From G963674505 sp964575975 (GTDB lineage: Bacteria > Desulfobacterota > Desulfobacteria > Desulfobacterales > SKZT01), in NCBI GenBank assembly GCA_964575975.1, contig CAZNTU010000118.1, positions 1 through 16,368 of the forward strand: 16,368 nt of DNA. Direction: 5' to 3'. A program made the translations under genes and the position numbers. Below are positions 1 to 7,308 of the stretch, in pieces (position 1 is the stretch's first letter; the number at the start of each line of letters is the position of its first letter). Under the pieces are notes generated by a model. It had not been told where the DNA came from. It ran no database searches and saw nothing but the letters and a program-made list of their open reading frames with translations.

Positions 1-2
1 TG

Positions 3-635
3 GCGGAGGATACTTGCGGCCCAAAGGTGCTCGAACTGAAAAATGGCCTGTACGTAAAGCTTTTTCGCCTGAAGCGATTGATTTCGTCGGCGCTTTTGAT
101 ACCATACGCGAATCGGTTCGCGTATGCGGCCGAAAGCCTTTCCCGTCTCGGAATCCAGACCGTCGCCGTCGAGGACGTTTTCCTGATCAAGGAATTGAAG
201 CGGCATGCGGTGCTCTACCGTCCTGTTGTCGGGAAAACCCTTCGGGAGGCGCTGGCGGCCTCGGAAAATCCTGGAAGAATTCTTGCCGGCTTTGCTTCTT
301 TTCTTGCCGAACTGCACGAAAAAAAAGTCTATTTCAGGAGCATCCATTTTGGGAACGTCGTCGTGACGGAAGGGGGCTGGTTCGGTCTGATCGACATCCA
401 GGAGGTTCGTTTCCCCCGACTTCCGTTGGGTCTGCGGAAAAGAATCCGAAACTTCAAGCCGGTCTTCCACTACCGGGAGGATCGCCAGGCCATCCTCGAT
501 TACGGCCTCGAGAGATTCGTCGAACAATATCTCCGGGCGACGAAGATTCCCGAATCCGCCCACCTCGGCTTTATCCAAAGGCTCAAGCGTACGCACGTCC
601 CAGGTTGGCGGCCTATTGCGCTATCCTGCCGTTGA
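3..635 (+). CDS. Kinase-fold protein, 'toluene tolerance'/LPS-core-kinase-like (5' partial)
   Basis: The reading frame is open to the left edge, so the N-terminus is missing. A GTG at 27 is in frame but has no Shine-Dalgarno site at a useful distance, and the residues before it (GPKVLELKNG) continue the family's first strands. About 210 residues are visible. The segment KLFRLKRLISSAL, the later FRSIHFGN (in place of the usual H-x-D-x-x-x-x-N catalytic loop) and LIDIQEVRF (metal-binding Asp strand) are typical of small kinase-like proteins annotated as toluene tolerance or lipopolysaccharide-kinase family. These are thought to phosphorylate sugars of the LPS core or act in the cell envelope. 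No signal peptide or membrane segment is seen. It ends 78 bases before the next small gene. The fold assignment is fairly safe; the substrate is unknown. Confidence 0.6.
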   Translation, partial: AEDTCGPKVLELKNGLYVKLFRLKRLISSALLIPYANRFAYAAESLSRLGIQTVAVEDVFLIKELKRHAVLYRPVVGKTLREALAASENPGRILAGFASFLAELHEKKVYFRSIHFGNVVVTEGGWFGLIDIQEVRFPRLPLGLRKRIRNFKPVFHYREDRQAILDYGLERFVEQYLRATKIPESAHLGFIQRLKRTHVPGWRPIALSCR

Positions 636-713
636 TATGCGCCAGATCATGTTTAAGGTCTGTGAAGACGGGTTGAAAGGCCCGAAAAACCAAATATTTG
701 GAGGTGATAAAGC

Positions 714-875
714 ATGACCGTGATAAAAAATCCGGAAAACTGGGAACTCGATGACTGCGTAGAGGATTGTCACTATGTCAGCCGTTTCTGTCACGAAAAG
801 GAAGATGGGATAATCGTCTGTCCGTCCGGCATTCGCGAGTGCGCCGATGATTGTCGCGAAAGGTTTTCATCGTAA
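714..875 (+). CDS. 53-aa six-cysteine small protein
   Basis: The start is set by a near-perfect ribosome site, GGAGGTGA at 700-707, seven bases before the ATG, and the gene is followed within 25 bases by a strong terminator. Both argue that it is real although short. Cysteines fall at residues 15, 19, 26, 36, 43 and 47. The gaps of 3, 6, 9, 6 and 3 are mirror-symmetric, as in a helical hairpin with two CX3C ends. The protein is acidic (DD, ED, DD pairs beside the cysteines), with Trp10 near the start and no signal peptide or membrane segment. The family is not recognised. A zinc or other metal site, or a disulfide-stapled hairpin, would fit the pattern, but that is inference. It may share a transcript with the kinase-like gene upstream. 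Confidence 0.7.
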   Translation: MTVIKNPENWELDDCVEDCHYVSRFCHEKEDGIIVCPSGIRECADDCRERFSS

Positions 876-897
876 ATCCCGATCCTTGCATATACGA

Positions 898-924
898 CCC
901 TGCCCGAGCCGGGCGGGGTTTTTT
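898..924 (+). terminator. Intrinsic terminator after the six-cysteine gene
   Basis: A nine-base stem, CCCTGCCCG paired with CGGGCGGGG (one G-T wobble), closes a three-base AGC loop and runs into six T. It ends the transcript of the small gene 23 bases after its stop and isolates it from the phosphatase downstream. Confidence 0.9.
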
Positions 925-993
925 ATGTCCATGAAAAAGAGAAGGCGCCAATTCTCTTCGGCTTCCCTCTGGACGACGGTCGAATAAAAGAGG

Positions 994-1021
994 TTGACAC
1001 GCACTTTAAATTCCATATACA
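994..1021 (+). promoter_or_regulatory. Sigma-70-type promoter for the inositol-monophosphatase-family gene
   Basis: TTGACA at 994-999 and TATACA at 1016-1021 are separated by 16 bases. Transcription would begin near 1028, only about five bases before the first good ATG at 1033, so the mRNA would be nearly leaderless. No Shine-Dalgarno motif precedes that ATG, which agrees with this. The TTG of the -35 box is also an in-frame start codon, but reading it as a start would place the promoter inside the gene. Confidence 0.65.
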
Positions 1022-1032
1022 ACTTTTATCCA

Positions 1033-1821
1033 ATGAACATGAACGAAATAAAACGGGTCGGCCTTGCAGCCGCAGGTAAAGGCGCGGCCATTCTGAAAAG
1101 CCGCCTGGGGAAAATCCCCGAAGTCATGAAGAAAGGCGAGATCGACTTGGTCACGGTCGCCGACCTCGAATCCGAGAAGGCAATTGTCGGCGCAATCCGC
1201 GAATCGTTCCCGGAGCATGCCGTATTGGCCGAGGAAGGAGGGCTTGAAAAAGGTCCGGCCAAAAACCGATGGATAATCGATCCCCTCGACGGTACTACCA
1301 ACTTCGCCCATGGTTTGGGACTTTTTTGCGTTTCCGTCGCTTTCGCTTCCGACGGCGACGTCCTTTTTGGCGTCGTGTCCAATCCCGTGACGGAGGAAAT
1401 TTTCATGGCGGAAAAAGGCAAGGGGGCGACCTTGAACGGTTCCACCATTTCCGTTTCGAAGACGGAAAGGGTTTCCGACAGTCTGTTGGTTACGGGATTT
1501 CCTTACAATCACAAAGAAATCATAAGAGCGGTCGTTTCACGGTTTGCCAACTGCTTGGCCGCGAGCCAAGGCATTCGGAGGTTGGGCTCCGCCGCCCTCG
1601 ACCTTTGCTATGTCGCTTGCGGGAGGTTCGACGGTTTTTGGGAACAAAACCTGAGACCTTGGGATACGGCGGCCGGAATGCTTATCGCCCGCGAGGCCGG
1701 GGGAACGGTCACGGATTTTTCGGAAAATCCGTTCGATATATACGGCAACGAGATTCTTGCGACCAACGGCAGAATACACGCGGAAATGAATCGTTTACTG
1801 AAGTACGAGGAAGTTCGATGA
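1033..1821 (+). CDS. Inositol-monophosphatase-family phosphatase (SuhB-like)
   Basis: A 262-aa Mg2+/Li+-sensitive-type phosphatase. The metal-binding signature is complete: E67/E68 in AEEGG, D83-P-L-D86-G-T-T in IIDPLDGTTN, and D211 in RPWDTAAG with the trailing AREAGG. The length matches the family (about 260 aa). Members hydrolyse myo-inositol-1-phosphate and related sugar or nucleotide phosphates in the cytoplasm. The exact substrate (inositol phosphate, 3'-phosphoadenosine 5'-phosphate, fructose-1,6-bisphosphate or histidinol phosphate) cannot be told from these motifs, so no symbol is given. The ATG at 1033 was chosen because the promoter lies just upstream; another ATG at 1039 is possible. 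The stop overlaps the start of the next small gene (ATGA), so the two are translationally coupled. Confidence 0.92.
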   Translation: MNMNEIKRVGLAAAGKGAAILKSRLGKIPEVMKKGEIDLVTVADLESEKAIVGAIRESFPEHAVLAEEGGLEKGPAKNRWIIDPLDGTTNFAHGLGLFCVSVAFASDGDVLFGVVSNPVTEEIFMAEKGKGATLNGSTISVSKTERVSDSLLVTGFPYNHKEIIRAVVSRFANCLAASQGIRRLGSAALDLCYVACGRFDGFWEQNLRPWDTAAGMLIAREAGGTVTDFSENPFDIYGNEILATNGRIHAEMNRLLKYEEVR

Positions 1822-2015
1822 AAAAAGAAATTTTGGAAAAATTATTGTTCGAAGACCGCTTGGGATGTTTTGGTTGTTTCGAAGTAACCGACCCTGTCTG
1901 CCGAAAACTCTGCGTTATGAATATTCGATGCGCCATCGAGCGGGAACAAAACGACCGGATGGATTTTTTGGAAGAGCTTGTTTCCGGGGAGAGCCTGTTT
2001 CCGCGAATTCAATAG
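1818..2015 (+). CDS. 65-aa five-cysteine protein coupled to the phosphatase gene
   Basis: It starts in a 4-base ATGA overlap with the phosphatase stop, a classic sign of translational coupling, and occupies the same transcript. The protein is soluble. Helical ends (KKEILEKLLF and MDFLEELVSG) surround a cysteine core: C17-x2-C20, then C28-x3-C32, then C38. That number and spacing suit a small metal-binding site. The family is not recognised. Its gene converges on ycgN, 43 bases away, with no clear terminator between them. It could be a partner or regulator of the phosphatase, but that rests only on coupling. Reality of the gene is supported by the overlap geometry and by protein-like composition. 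Confidence 0.65.
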   Translation: MKKEILEKLLFEDRLGCFGCFEVTDPVCRKLCVMNIRCAIEREQNDRMDFLEELVSGESLFPRIQ

Positions 2016-2058
2016 GGGACTTCTCTTTTTCCGATTTCGGGCAGGCGTCCGATCTGGA

Positions 2059-2529
2059 TCAGACTCCTGCGGACCTTGCCCATATCCCGTTGAGGATGAT
2101 ATGGGACTCGAAATCGGATTCCGGGACCCCCAGCGCGGAAACCGCCTTGCCACGAATTGAAATCCCCTCCGCGTGAACCGTGTTTTTGTCCCCCGACACC
2201 AAAGGATGCCACCCAGCCAGTTCCTTGCCCTCCGATAGAAGCCGATAGGCGCATGTTTTGGGAAGCCACCTGTATTTTTGGACCTTTTGGGGGACCAAAT
2301 ACTCGCAATCCGGGACCAGTTTCGTCCGACACGAATAAACCCTGCAAAGGCAAGTGTTCAAATCCAAGTATCTGCAAGCCAAATCCGTATAGTAAACCTT
2401 GCCTGTCTTATTGTCCTTCAACTTTTCGAGACAGCAACGACCGCAACCGTCGCAAAGAGATTCCCACTCGGTTCTTGCCATTTGCGCAAAACTTTTGATT
2501 TTCCAAAAGGGAACTATGGAATTCTCCAT
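2059..2529 (-). CDS. ycgN: YcgN/UPF0260-family cysteine-cluster protein
   Basis: The 156 residues follow the YcgN pattern from end to end: FWKIKSFAQM, EWESLCDGCGRCC, TDLACRYLD, LPKTCAYRLL, GWHPLVSGD and the final helix with ESHIILN. Ten cysteines are present: C26, C29, C32, C33, C52, C60, C62, C67, C75 and C93. The first four form the CxxCxxCC cluster shared with YkgJ-type proteins, thought to bind zinc or iron-sulfur; the function is unknown. The ATG at 2529 is chosen because GGAGG (minus strand, 2542-2538) sits 8 bases before it and the length matches the family. The frame stays open upstream to 2757, but that extension crosses a strong terminator hairpin and has no family similarity. It converges on the five-cysteine gene. 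Confidence 0.88.
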   Translation of the reverse strand: MENSIVPFWKIKSFAQMARTEWESLCDGCGRCCLEKLKDNKTGKVYYTDLACRYLDLNTCLCRVYSCRTKLVPDCEYLVPQKVQKYRWLPKTCAYRLLSEGKELAGWHPLVSGDKNTVHAEGISIRGKAVSALGVPESDFESHIILNGIWARSAGV

Positions 2530-2619
2530 GCCTAAAGCCTCCATCGCCGATTTTGCCGACAAATAAACGCGCACGGGCCTTCGGACCATCCGAAGCGACC
2601 GTGGAGCGTGCAAACCTTG

Positions 2620-2661
2620 TAAAAAAAAAGACCGCCAAGGTTTAGAAAAACCTTGGCAGTC
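2620..2661 (-). terminator. Minus-strand intrinsic terminator upstream of ycgN
   Basis: A perfect 10-bp stem (GCCAAGGTTT at 2634-2643 with AAACCTTGGC at 2648-2657), extended by three more pairs across one C-A mismatch, closes a four-base loop. Read on the minus strand it is followed by nine T (2629-2621). It lies 90 bases before the ycgN start, with only about 110 bases between it and the divergent MFS promoter. No minus-strand gene ends here. It therefore either ends a short RNA or works as an attenuator in the ycgN leader. The whole stretch 2530-2825 holds only this element and the MFS promoter. Confidence 0.75.
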
Positions 2662-2772
2662 CATACTCTGTAACATATTCAGGGAGAAACACCAATTTCG
2701 TTTTTGGGCGCCGAATCGAAAAATCGCCTCTTTTACCGAGAACCGCTTTGCCGACATCTTTTTTTTATAGTA

Positions 2773-2801
2773 TTGTTCATTCTATGCGCCAATGGTATAA
2801 A
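2773..2801 (+). promoter_or_regulatory. Promoter for the MFS transporter gene
   Basis: TTGTTC at 2773-2778 and TATAAA at 2796-2801, with an ideal 17-base spacer, place the transcript start near 2808, about 18 bases before the ATG at 2826. Confidence 0.6.
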
Positions 2802-2825
2802 ACGTGGTTTTTAGGAAATATATAC

Positions 2826-4046
2826 ATGGTAAAATCCGAGAAACGAATATTTTGTACGCTGTTTTTCTCCCTTTTCGCAACCATAACCGGGGTGGGTATA
2901 GTGGTGCCTCTTCTGCCGGTGTACGCCCATGAAATGGGCGCGAGCGGATTGTATATCGCTTTGATATTCAGCGCGTTTTCCCTTTCCCGCACGTGCTTTT
3001 TGCCCTATTTCGGCAGGTTGTCGGATAAAAAGGGGAGAAAGCCGTTCATAATCGTCGGGTTGTTGTCCTACGCCCTTATTTCAGTGGCCTTCATTTTTTC
3101 GGAAAACGTCGAAACGCTGATCGCGATCAGATTCATACAGGGCATTGCTTCGGCGATGATCATGCCGGTGACCCAAGCCTACGTAGGAGATATAACCCCG
3201 CCGGGAAACGAGGGCTTTTCCATGGGATTGTTCAATCTTTCCGTTTTTTTGGGGCTTAGCATCGGGCCTTTGGCGGGAGGCTTCATAAAGGATAGCTTCA
3301 CCTTGGACGCGGCGTTCGGATGCATGGGGCTGTTCGCTTTGGTCGCCTTTGGCTTGGCCTTCGTGTTTTTGCCTTCGGTAGAGAACGAGCGGGCCGTGGC
3401 AAGATCCAGACGTCCGGCATCGTGGAATTCGTTGTTGAAGGACCGCAACATTTCCGGTCTTGTATTCTTTCGATTCGCCTATACTGCCTGCATTGGCATC
3501 ATATGGAGCTTCCTGCCGGTATACGCGGACCGTAACTTTTCGTTGTCGAGTTCCTTGATAGGAATATTGTCGATGCTCGCCGTTTTCGTAAGCGGCCTGC
3601 TGCAAACTCCCATGGGATACGCTGCGGACAGGTATGATCGAAAGGCCATGGCGGTTTCCGGCGGGCTGTTCGCGGGGGTTGCGATCCTGTCGTTGGGTTT
3701 GGCCCGGAGCTTTGACGACATGCTGCTGGCAAACATCCTGTTCGGTCTGGGCGGGGGCGTCGCCATGCCTGCGATAACCGCGCTCGCGGTTGTCGAGGGA
3801 AACAAGGCCGATTCCATGGGTTCCGTGATGGGGTTATTGACCATGGGCCACAGCCTTGGAATGCTTGCCGGCTCGATGGCGGCCGGTTTGACGATGGATT
3901 TTTTCGAACTCAGGCATGCGTTTTTTTTAGGAGGCGGTACAATGTTTCTCGGAGTTTGCGTTCTTATGCTTAGGCTGCGGACCGGGGAAACGGAATCGGT
4001 CGCGAGGGAAAAAAGGGAGGATGGGTCTGACCAAAGACATTGCTAA
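2826..4046 (+). CDS. MFS transporter, DHA1 drug:H+ antiporter type
   Basis: A 406-aa inner-membrane protein whose hydrophobic stretches fit 12 transmembrane helices, with a polar central loop (about residues 180-205, ENERAVARSRR) between the two halves. Motif A, GRLSDKKGRK, lies at residues 63-72 after TM2. GLSIGPLAGG at 143-152 matches the TM5 antiporter motif C. Together these suggest proton-driven export of a small hydrophobic compound; the substrate cannot be predicted. The start at 2826 has AGGA nine bases upstream and fits the promoter; in-frame TTG 2748 and ATG 2784 lie before or inside that promoter. The stop overlaps the stop of the PilB-like gene by two bases, tail to tail. The last 15 residues are polar and unremarkable. 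Confidence 0.88.
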   Translation: MVKSEKRIFCTLFFSLFATITGVGIVVPLLPVYAHEMGASGLYIALIFSAFSLSRTCFLPYFGRLSDKKGRKPFIIVGLLSYALISVAFIFSENVETLIAIRFIQGIASAMIMPVTQAYVGDITPPGNEGFSMGLFNLSVFLGLSIGPLAGGFIKDSFTLDAAFGCMGLFALVAFGLAFVFLPSVENERAVARSRRPASWNSLLKDRNISGLVFFRFAYTACIGIIWSFLPVYADRNFSLSSSLIGILSMLAVFVSGLLQTPMGYAADRYDRKAMAVSGGLFAGVAILSLGLARSFDDMLLANILFGLGGGVAMPAITALAVVEGNKADSMGSVMGLLTMGHSLGMLAGSMAAGLTMDFFELRHAFFLGGGTMFLGVCVLMLRLRTGETESVAREKREDGSDQRHC

Positions 4047-6613
4047 TCGATACAAACTCTGCGAATTTCGTTCATATCCGACAAGCCTTGCAACACTTTG
4101 AGAATACCGTCCTGCCTGAGCGTATGCATGCCGTCCTCCGCAGCCTGTCTGAAAAGTTCCTCCGCATTGGCTTGCTTTTTGATCATTCTCTTGATTTCCT
4201 TGGTGCCTTCCATCATTTCATGAATGCCCATGCGGCCGCGATATCCGCTTCCGTTGCACTTGTCGCATCCTTTTGCCTGGCAAAGCACGATATTGTCGAA
4301 ATCCATATTCAGTTTTTCGAAAGCCATCCTTCCGAAATCGTCGATAATTTCGTCGAGTTCCTCTTGTGAAGCCCGGTATTCCTGCTTGCAACCGCTACAC
4401 AGGCGCCTGATGAGGCGTTGGGCCAAAACGCCCCTGAAGGCGTCGGAAAAGTTCAAGGGGTTCAAACCCATGTCCAAAAGGCGGGTGATGGTTTCCGGGG
4501 CGCTGTTCGTATGGAGGGTGGAGAACACCAAGTGGCCGGTCAGAGAGGCTTCCACGCCTGTGGCAGCCGTTTCGTGGTCGCGCATTTCCCCGATCATGAT
4601 GACGTCGGGGTCGGCCCTTAAAAACGCGCGCATGACTCTGGCGAAGTCCAGGCCGATCTTGGGTTTGACCTCCACCTGCCGGAGTCCGGCCTGGGTGATT
4701 TCCACGGGATCCTCGGCGGTCCAGATTTTAATGCCGGGCTTATTGATGTATCCCAGGGCGGCGTGCAAGGTGGTCGTCTTTCCGGAACCTGTGGGTCCCA
4801 CTACCAAGATCAGTCCGTAGGGTTGGGCAATTATGTGCTTTAGAATTTTCAAGTTCCTTTCGGTCAACCCCATGTCGTCCAAAGGCATGGCGCCGGCCTT
4901 GGCCAGGATTCGGAGCACGGCGTCTTCGAAGCCGCCCGTGGTCGGAAGAGTGGCTACTCGAAGTTCGAACTCGGGAACCCCTTTTCTGCGAAACTTGATC
5001 TTGCCGTCCTGGGGAAGCCTTCTTTCGGCGATGTCAAGGTTCGACATTATTTTGATCCTGGAGAGGATCGCCTTGGCCATGTGGTTCGGCACGCTGACGT
5101 ATTCCTGGCACACGCCGTCCCGGCGAAATCGAATGAGGGTCTTCTTGGTAACCGGAGAGGGTTCGATGTGAATATCGGAAATCTTGTCCCGATACGCGGT
5201 GACAAGCACTTGGTCCACGAACCGGACGATCTTGCTGGAGGATTCGTCAACTATTTCTTCGGGAGAAAGTTCGCGATCATCCGTGTCCTCCTCGAAGGAA
5301 ATGTCCGGGAGCATGTCGAAAGCGTCTTCCCCCCCTACGGACGAAACCGAATCCTCTCGCTTCTTGTGATCGAAAAAGAGGTTGATGAATGCTTCGATGT
5401 CCTCCTTTATTCCGATCCTGAAAATCAGCTTCTTGGCTTTTATCAAAGCGCCGATTCTGTCGGTTTTGGTCAAATCCTTGGGGTCGTCCAGAAGAATCTC
5501 GACTCCGTCCCTGCTCCAGCTCAAAGGAATCCAAAGTTCGTTGAGCAAAAACGCTTTTTTCAGGTTGCTGATCAGTTCGAAAGGAACGGGCAAATCCTTG
5601 TCGAACTCCTTGAATTTGCAGCCGCTGTATGCCGAAAGCGATTTTCCCAATTCTTCCTTGTCGATTTTGAATTGTTCGATCAGGACCAGCTCGACGCTCT
5701 TTTTCATTTTTTTCGAGAGGGCCAGAGCTTTTTGGAGCTGGTCGATATCCACCAGCTTTTTCTCGATCAGCTGGTCCCATCTGGAACCGGAGGTTTGGCT
5801 TGGAGGAGCCGCCTCTGGCGAAGCTTCGAAGGGCTCGTGGGAACCGGGGGGTTGGCTTGGAGGAGCCGCCTCTGACGAAGCTTGGGAGGGCTCTTTTTTT
5901 TCCTTTTTTCCCTCTCGCTTGCTGGCCAGCAAGAAATTGATCTTATTGGAATCCGCCCCCTGCCCGGCGGCTCCGGCATCTTCTTTCCTTGGCTCCGTTC
6001 GCTCCTGGAGAAGTATTCCGTCCTGCTTGCCGGCGCGATACTTGAGCAAGTCCTGCATCAGATCCTTTTGCCCGCGTTTCTCCATTTCCAAGGCGAGCAT
6101 ATTGTTGATCTGGTTCTTTTCGTTTTCCCGAACTCCATTGGCATCCATGATTTCCTGGATTTTTCGAACCGATTCGGCGGGGGGGTGAACTTTGAAAAGG
6201 CATTCGAGCATTTCGATAACGGTCTTGATTTTCGGGTACTCGAAGGAAAACAGCTTTTCGTATTCAAGGAGGGCCTCTTTATACAAACCGAGTTCCCTCA
6301 GAGCGTATCCGCTGTTCAATACCTGCGAAATATCGCCTTTTCCCTTGCCGGCCAAAGTCTTTTTGATAAGTTTCAGTTCCTTGACCGAAAGATCCGAAAC
6401 TTCCTTTTCTTCCCAGGTCTTTTCTTCTTTTTTGATCGATTCGATTTTTTCCCGAACCTTTTTTTTCACTTCGTCGGAAAGATCGGGAACGGTATCGAGA
6501 ATATCCTGGTATGCATCCATGGCTTCGCCGAGAAGTCCCATGGAATAAAAGGTTTCGGCGGCGTAAATTTTCGAATCTATATCGCGCTTTTCTTTTTCCA
6601 AGTTAATTGACAT
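4043..6613 (-). CDS. PilB/GspE-type secretion ATPase with N-terminal TPR-like region
   Basis: 856 aa. Residues 1-200 are helical and TPR-like (AAETFYSMGLLGEAMDAYQDIL, ALRELGLYKEALLEYEKLF). Residues 230-290 are a Pro/Ser/Glu-rich linker with a duplicated 19-aa unit. An MshEN/T2SSE N-terminal-like domain follows (about 290-430), then a full hexameric ATPase core: Walker A GPTGSGKTTT at 606-615, Asp-box region near 630-640, Walker B DPDVIMIGE at 668-676, and the His box around GHLVFSTLHTN at 693-703. Cysteines 739, 742, 783 and 786 (CSGC, CDKC) form the usual zinc site. Such ATPases power type IV pilus extension or type II secretion. The ATG at 6613 follows GGGGA by seven bases; a TTG at 6655 lies within the upstream gene. 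Last gene of the mgl operon. No pilC, pilT or pilin gene is nearby, so the machine served is unknown. Confidence 0.9.
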   Translation of the reverse strand: MSINLEKEKRDIDSKIYAAETFYSMGLLGEAMDAYQDILDTVPDLSDEVKKKVREKIESIKKEEKTWEEKEVSDLSVKELKLIKKTLAGKGKGDISQVLNSGYALRELGLYKEALLEYEKLFSFEYPKIKTVIEMLECLFKVHPPAESVRKIQEIMDANGVRENEKNQINNMLALEMEKRGQKDLMQDLLKYRAGKQDGILLQERTEPRKEDAGAAGQGADSNKINFLLASKREGKKEKKEPSQASSEAAPPSQPPGSHEPFEASPEAAPPSQTSGSRWDQLIEKKLVDIDQLQKALALSKKMKKSVELVLIEQFKIDKEELGKSLSAYSGCKFKEFDKDLPVPFELISNLKKAFLLNELWIPLSWSRDGVEILLDDPKDLTKTDRIGALIKAKKLIFRIGIKEDIEAFINLFFDHKKREDSVSSVGGEDAFDMLPDISFEEDTDDRELSPEEIVDESSSKIVRFVDQVLVTAYRDKISDIHIEPSPVTKKTLIRFRRDGVCQEYVSVPNHMAKAILSRIKIMSNLDIAERRLPQDGKIKFRRKGVPEFELRVATLPTTGGFEDAVLRILAKAGAMPLDDMGLTERNLKILKHIIAQPYGLILVVGPTGSGKTTTLHAALGYINKPGIKIWTAEDPVEITQAGLRQVEVKPKIGLDFARVMRAFLRADPDVIMIGEMRDHETAATGVEASLTGHLVFSTLHTNSAPETITRLLDMGLNPLNFSDAFRGVLAQRLIRRLCSGCKQEYRASQEELDEIIDDFGRMAFEKLNMDFDNIVLCQAKGCDKCNGSGYRGRMGIHEMMEGTKEIKRMIKKQANAEELFRQAAEDGMHTLRQDGILKVLQGLSDMNEIRRVCID
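5783..5896 (-). repeat. 57-bp tandem duplication in the PilB-like linker
   Basis: Two adjacent in-frame copies of a 57-base unit encode EPSQASSEAAPPSQPPGSH and EPFEASPEAAPPSQTSGSR. A 20-base core around AGGAGCCGCCTCTG is identical between copies. The unit lengthens the flexible linker between the TPR-like and MshEN-like domains by one 19-aa module. The mismatches show that the duplication is not brand-new. Confidence 0.85.
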
Positions 6614-6636
6614 TAGTTTCCCCGGTTGTCGAATCC

Positions 6637-7296
6637 TTATTGCCCTTTTCTCCAAAGAGCCAATTCGGTTCTAAGGGCTCTGAATTCGGCCTGCAATATG
6701 TTTTTTATTTCCGCCAGGGCTACCGTAAAAGCTTCATGCGGAGTCATTTGCTCCAAATATTCGAATTCGTTTCCATTTGTTCTTTCCGAGATCGTTTCTT
6801 CTTCTACTTCGGCTTTTCCAAGCGGGGAGGAATCGTCGGAATTTTTCCCTTTGTCTTTAAAATGTTTATATCGCATGATCTCATTGTACAGAATACGCTT
6901 TTTGTCCTTTAGAGAGAGCGAATTGGAAAAGGCGGCCTCGCACGCCCGACGAGAAAAGTCCGTCAGCAGGCCGAGCGCTTCGTCATCCCTTTGCAATCCG
7001 TTTGCCGCGATATACTCTCCAACCGAATTCACCAACCGGACGAACATGAACAGTACTTTATCCTCCCGAGTAGCGTCCTTGAGGCTCTCGATGCAATCGC
7101 GGAATTTTCCCGTAAGATAATCCGTCAATTCTTCGTCTATGCATTCCACGATTCCGTTCAAGCGTTCGAATAGAAACGCGTACTCGCGAGTTTTCGCCTC
7201 TCTTCCAAGTTCGTCTTTCTCTTGGGCAAGTCCAAACAGTTCCTCGAGCCTTTTTCCCACATCGAATGTAATCGTATCTTCGGACGCGAGCGACAT
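6637..7296 (-). CDS. 219-aa all-helical protein of unknown function in the mgl operon
   Basis: I do not recognise this family. The sequence is strongly helical and charged: a heptad-like N-terminal half (residues 1-75), a conserved-looking hydrophobic segment VLFMFVRLVNSVGEYIAANG (80-99), an acidic Ser/Glu-rich linker (146-175) and a C-terminal amphipathic helix (186-216). No signal peptide, membrane segment or catalytic motif is seen. Two starts are possible. The ATG at 7296 is preferred because AAGGA lies eight bases upstream, while the ATG at 7305 directly abuts that site. The AAGGA overlaps the mglA stop, and the gene ends 23 bases before the ATPase start, so it is tightly inside the operon. 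A role as adaptor between the GTPase and the ATPase is plausible from position only. Confidence 0.82.
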   Translation of the reverse strand: MSLASEDTITFDVGKRLEELFGLAQEKDELGREAKTREYAFLFERLNGIVECIDEELTDYLTGKFRDCIESLKDATREDKVLFMFVRLVNSVGEYIAANGLQRDDEALGLLTDFSRRACEAAFSNSLSLKDKKRILYNEIMRYKHFKDKGKNSDDSSPLGKAEVEEETISERTNGNEFEYLEQMTPHEAFTVALAEIKNILQAEFRALRTELALWRKGQ

Positions 7297-7308
7297 TTTT
7301 TCCATCCT

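Noticed and set aside
2544..2757. N-terminal extension of ycgN to 2757.
   Set aside because: It would translate through a strong terminator hairpin, has no YcgN similarity, and a good GGAGG site marks the shorter start at 2529.
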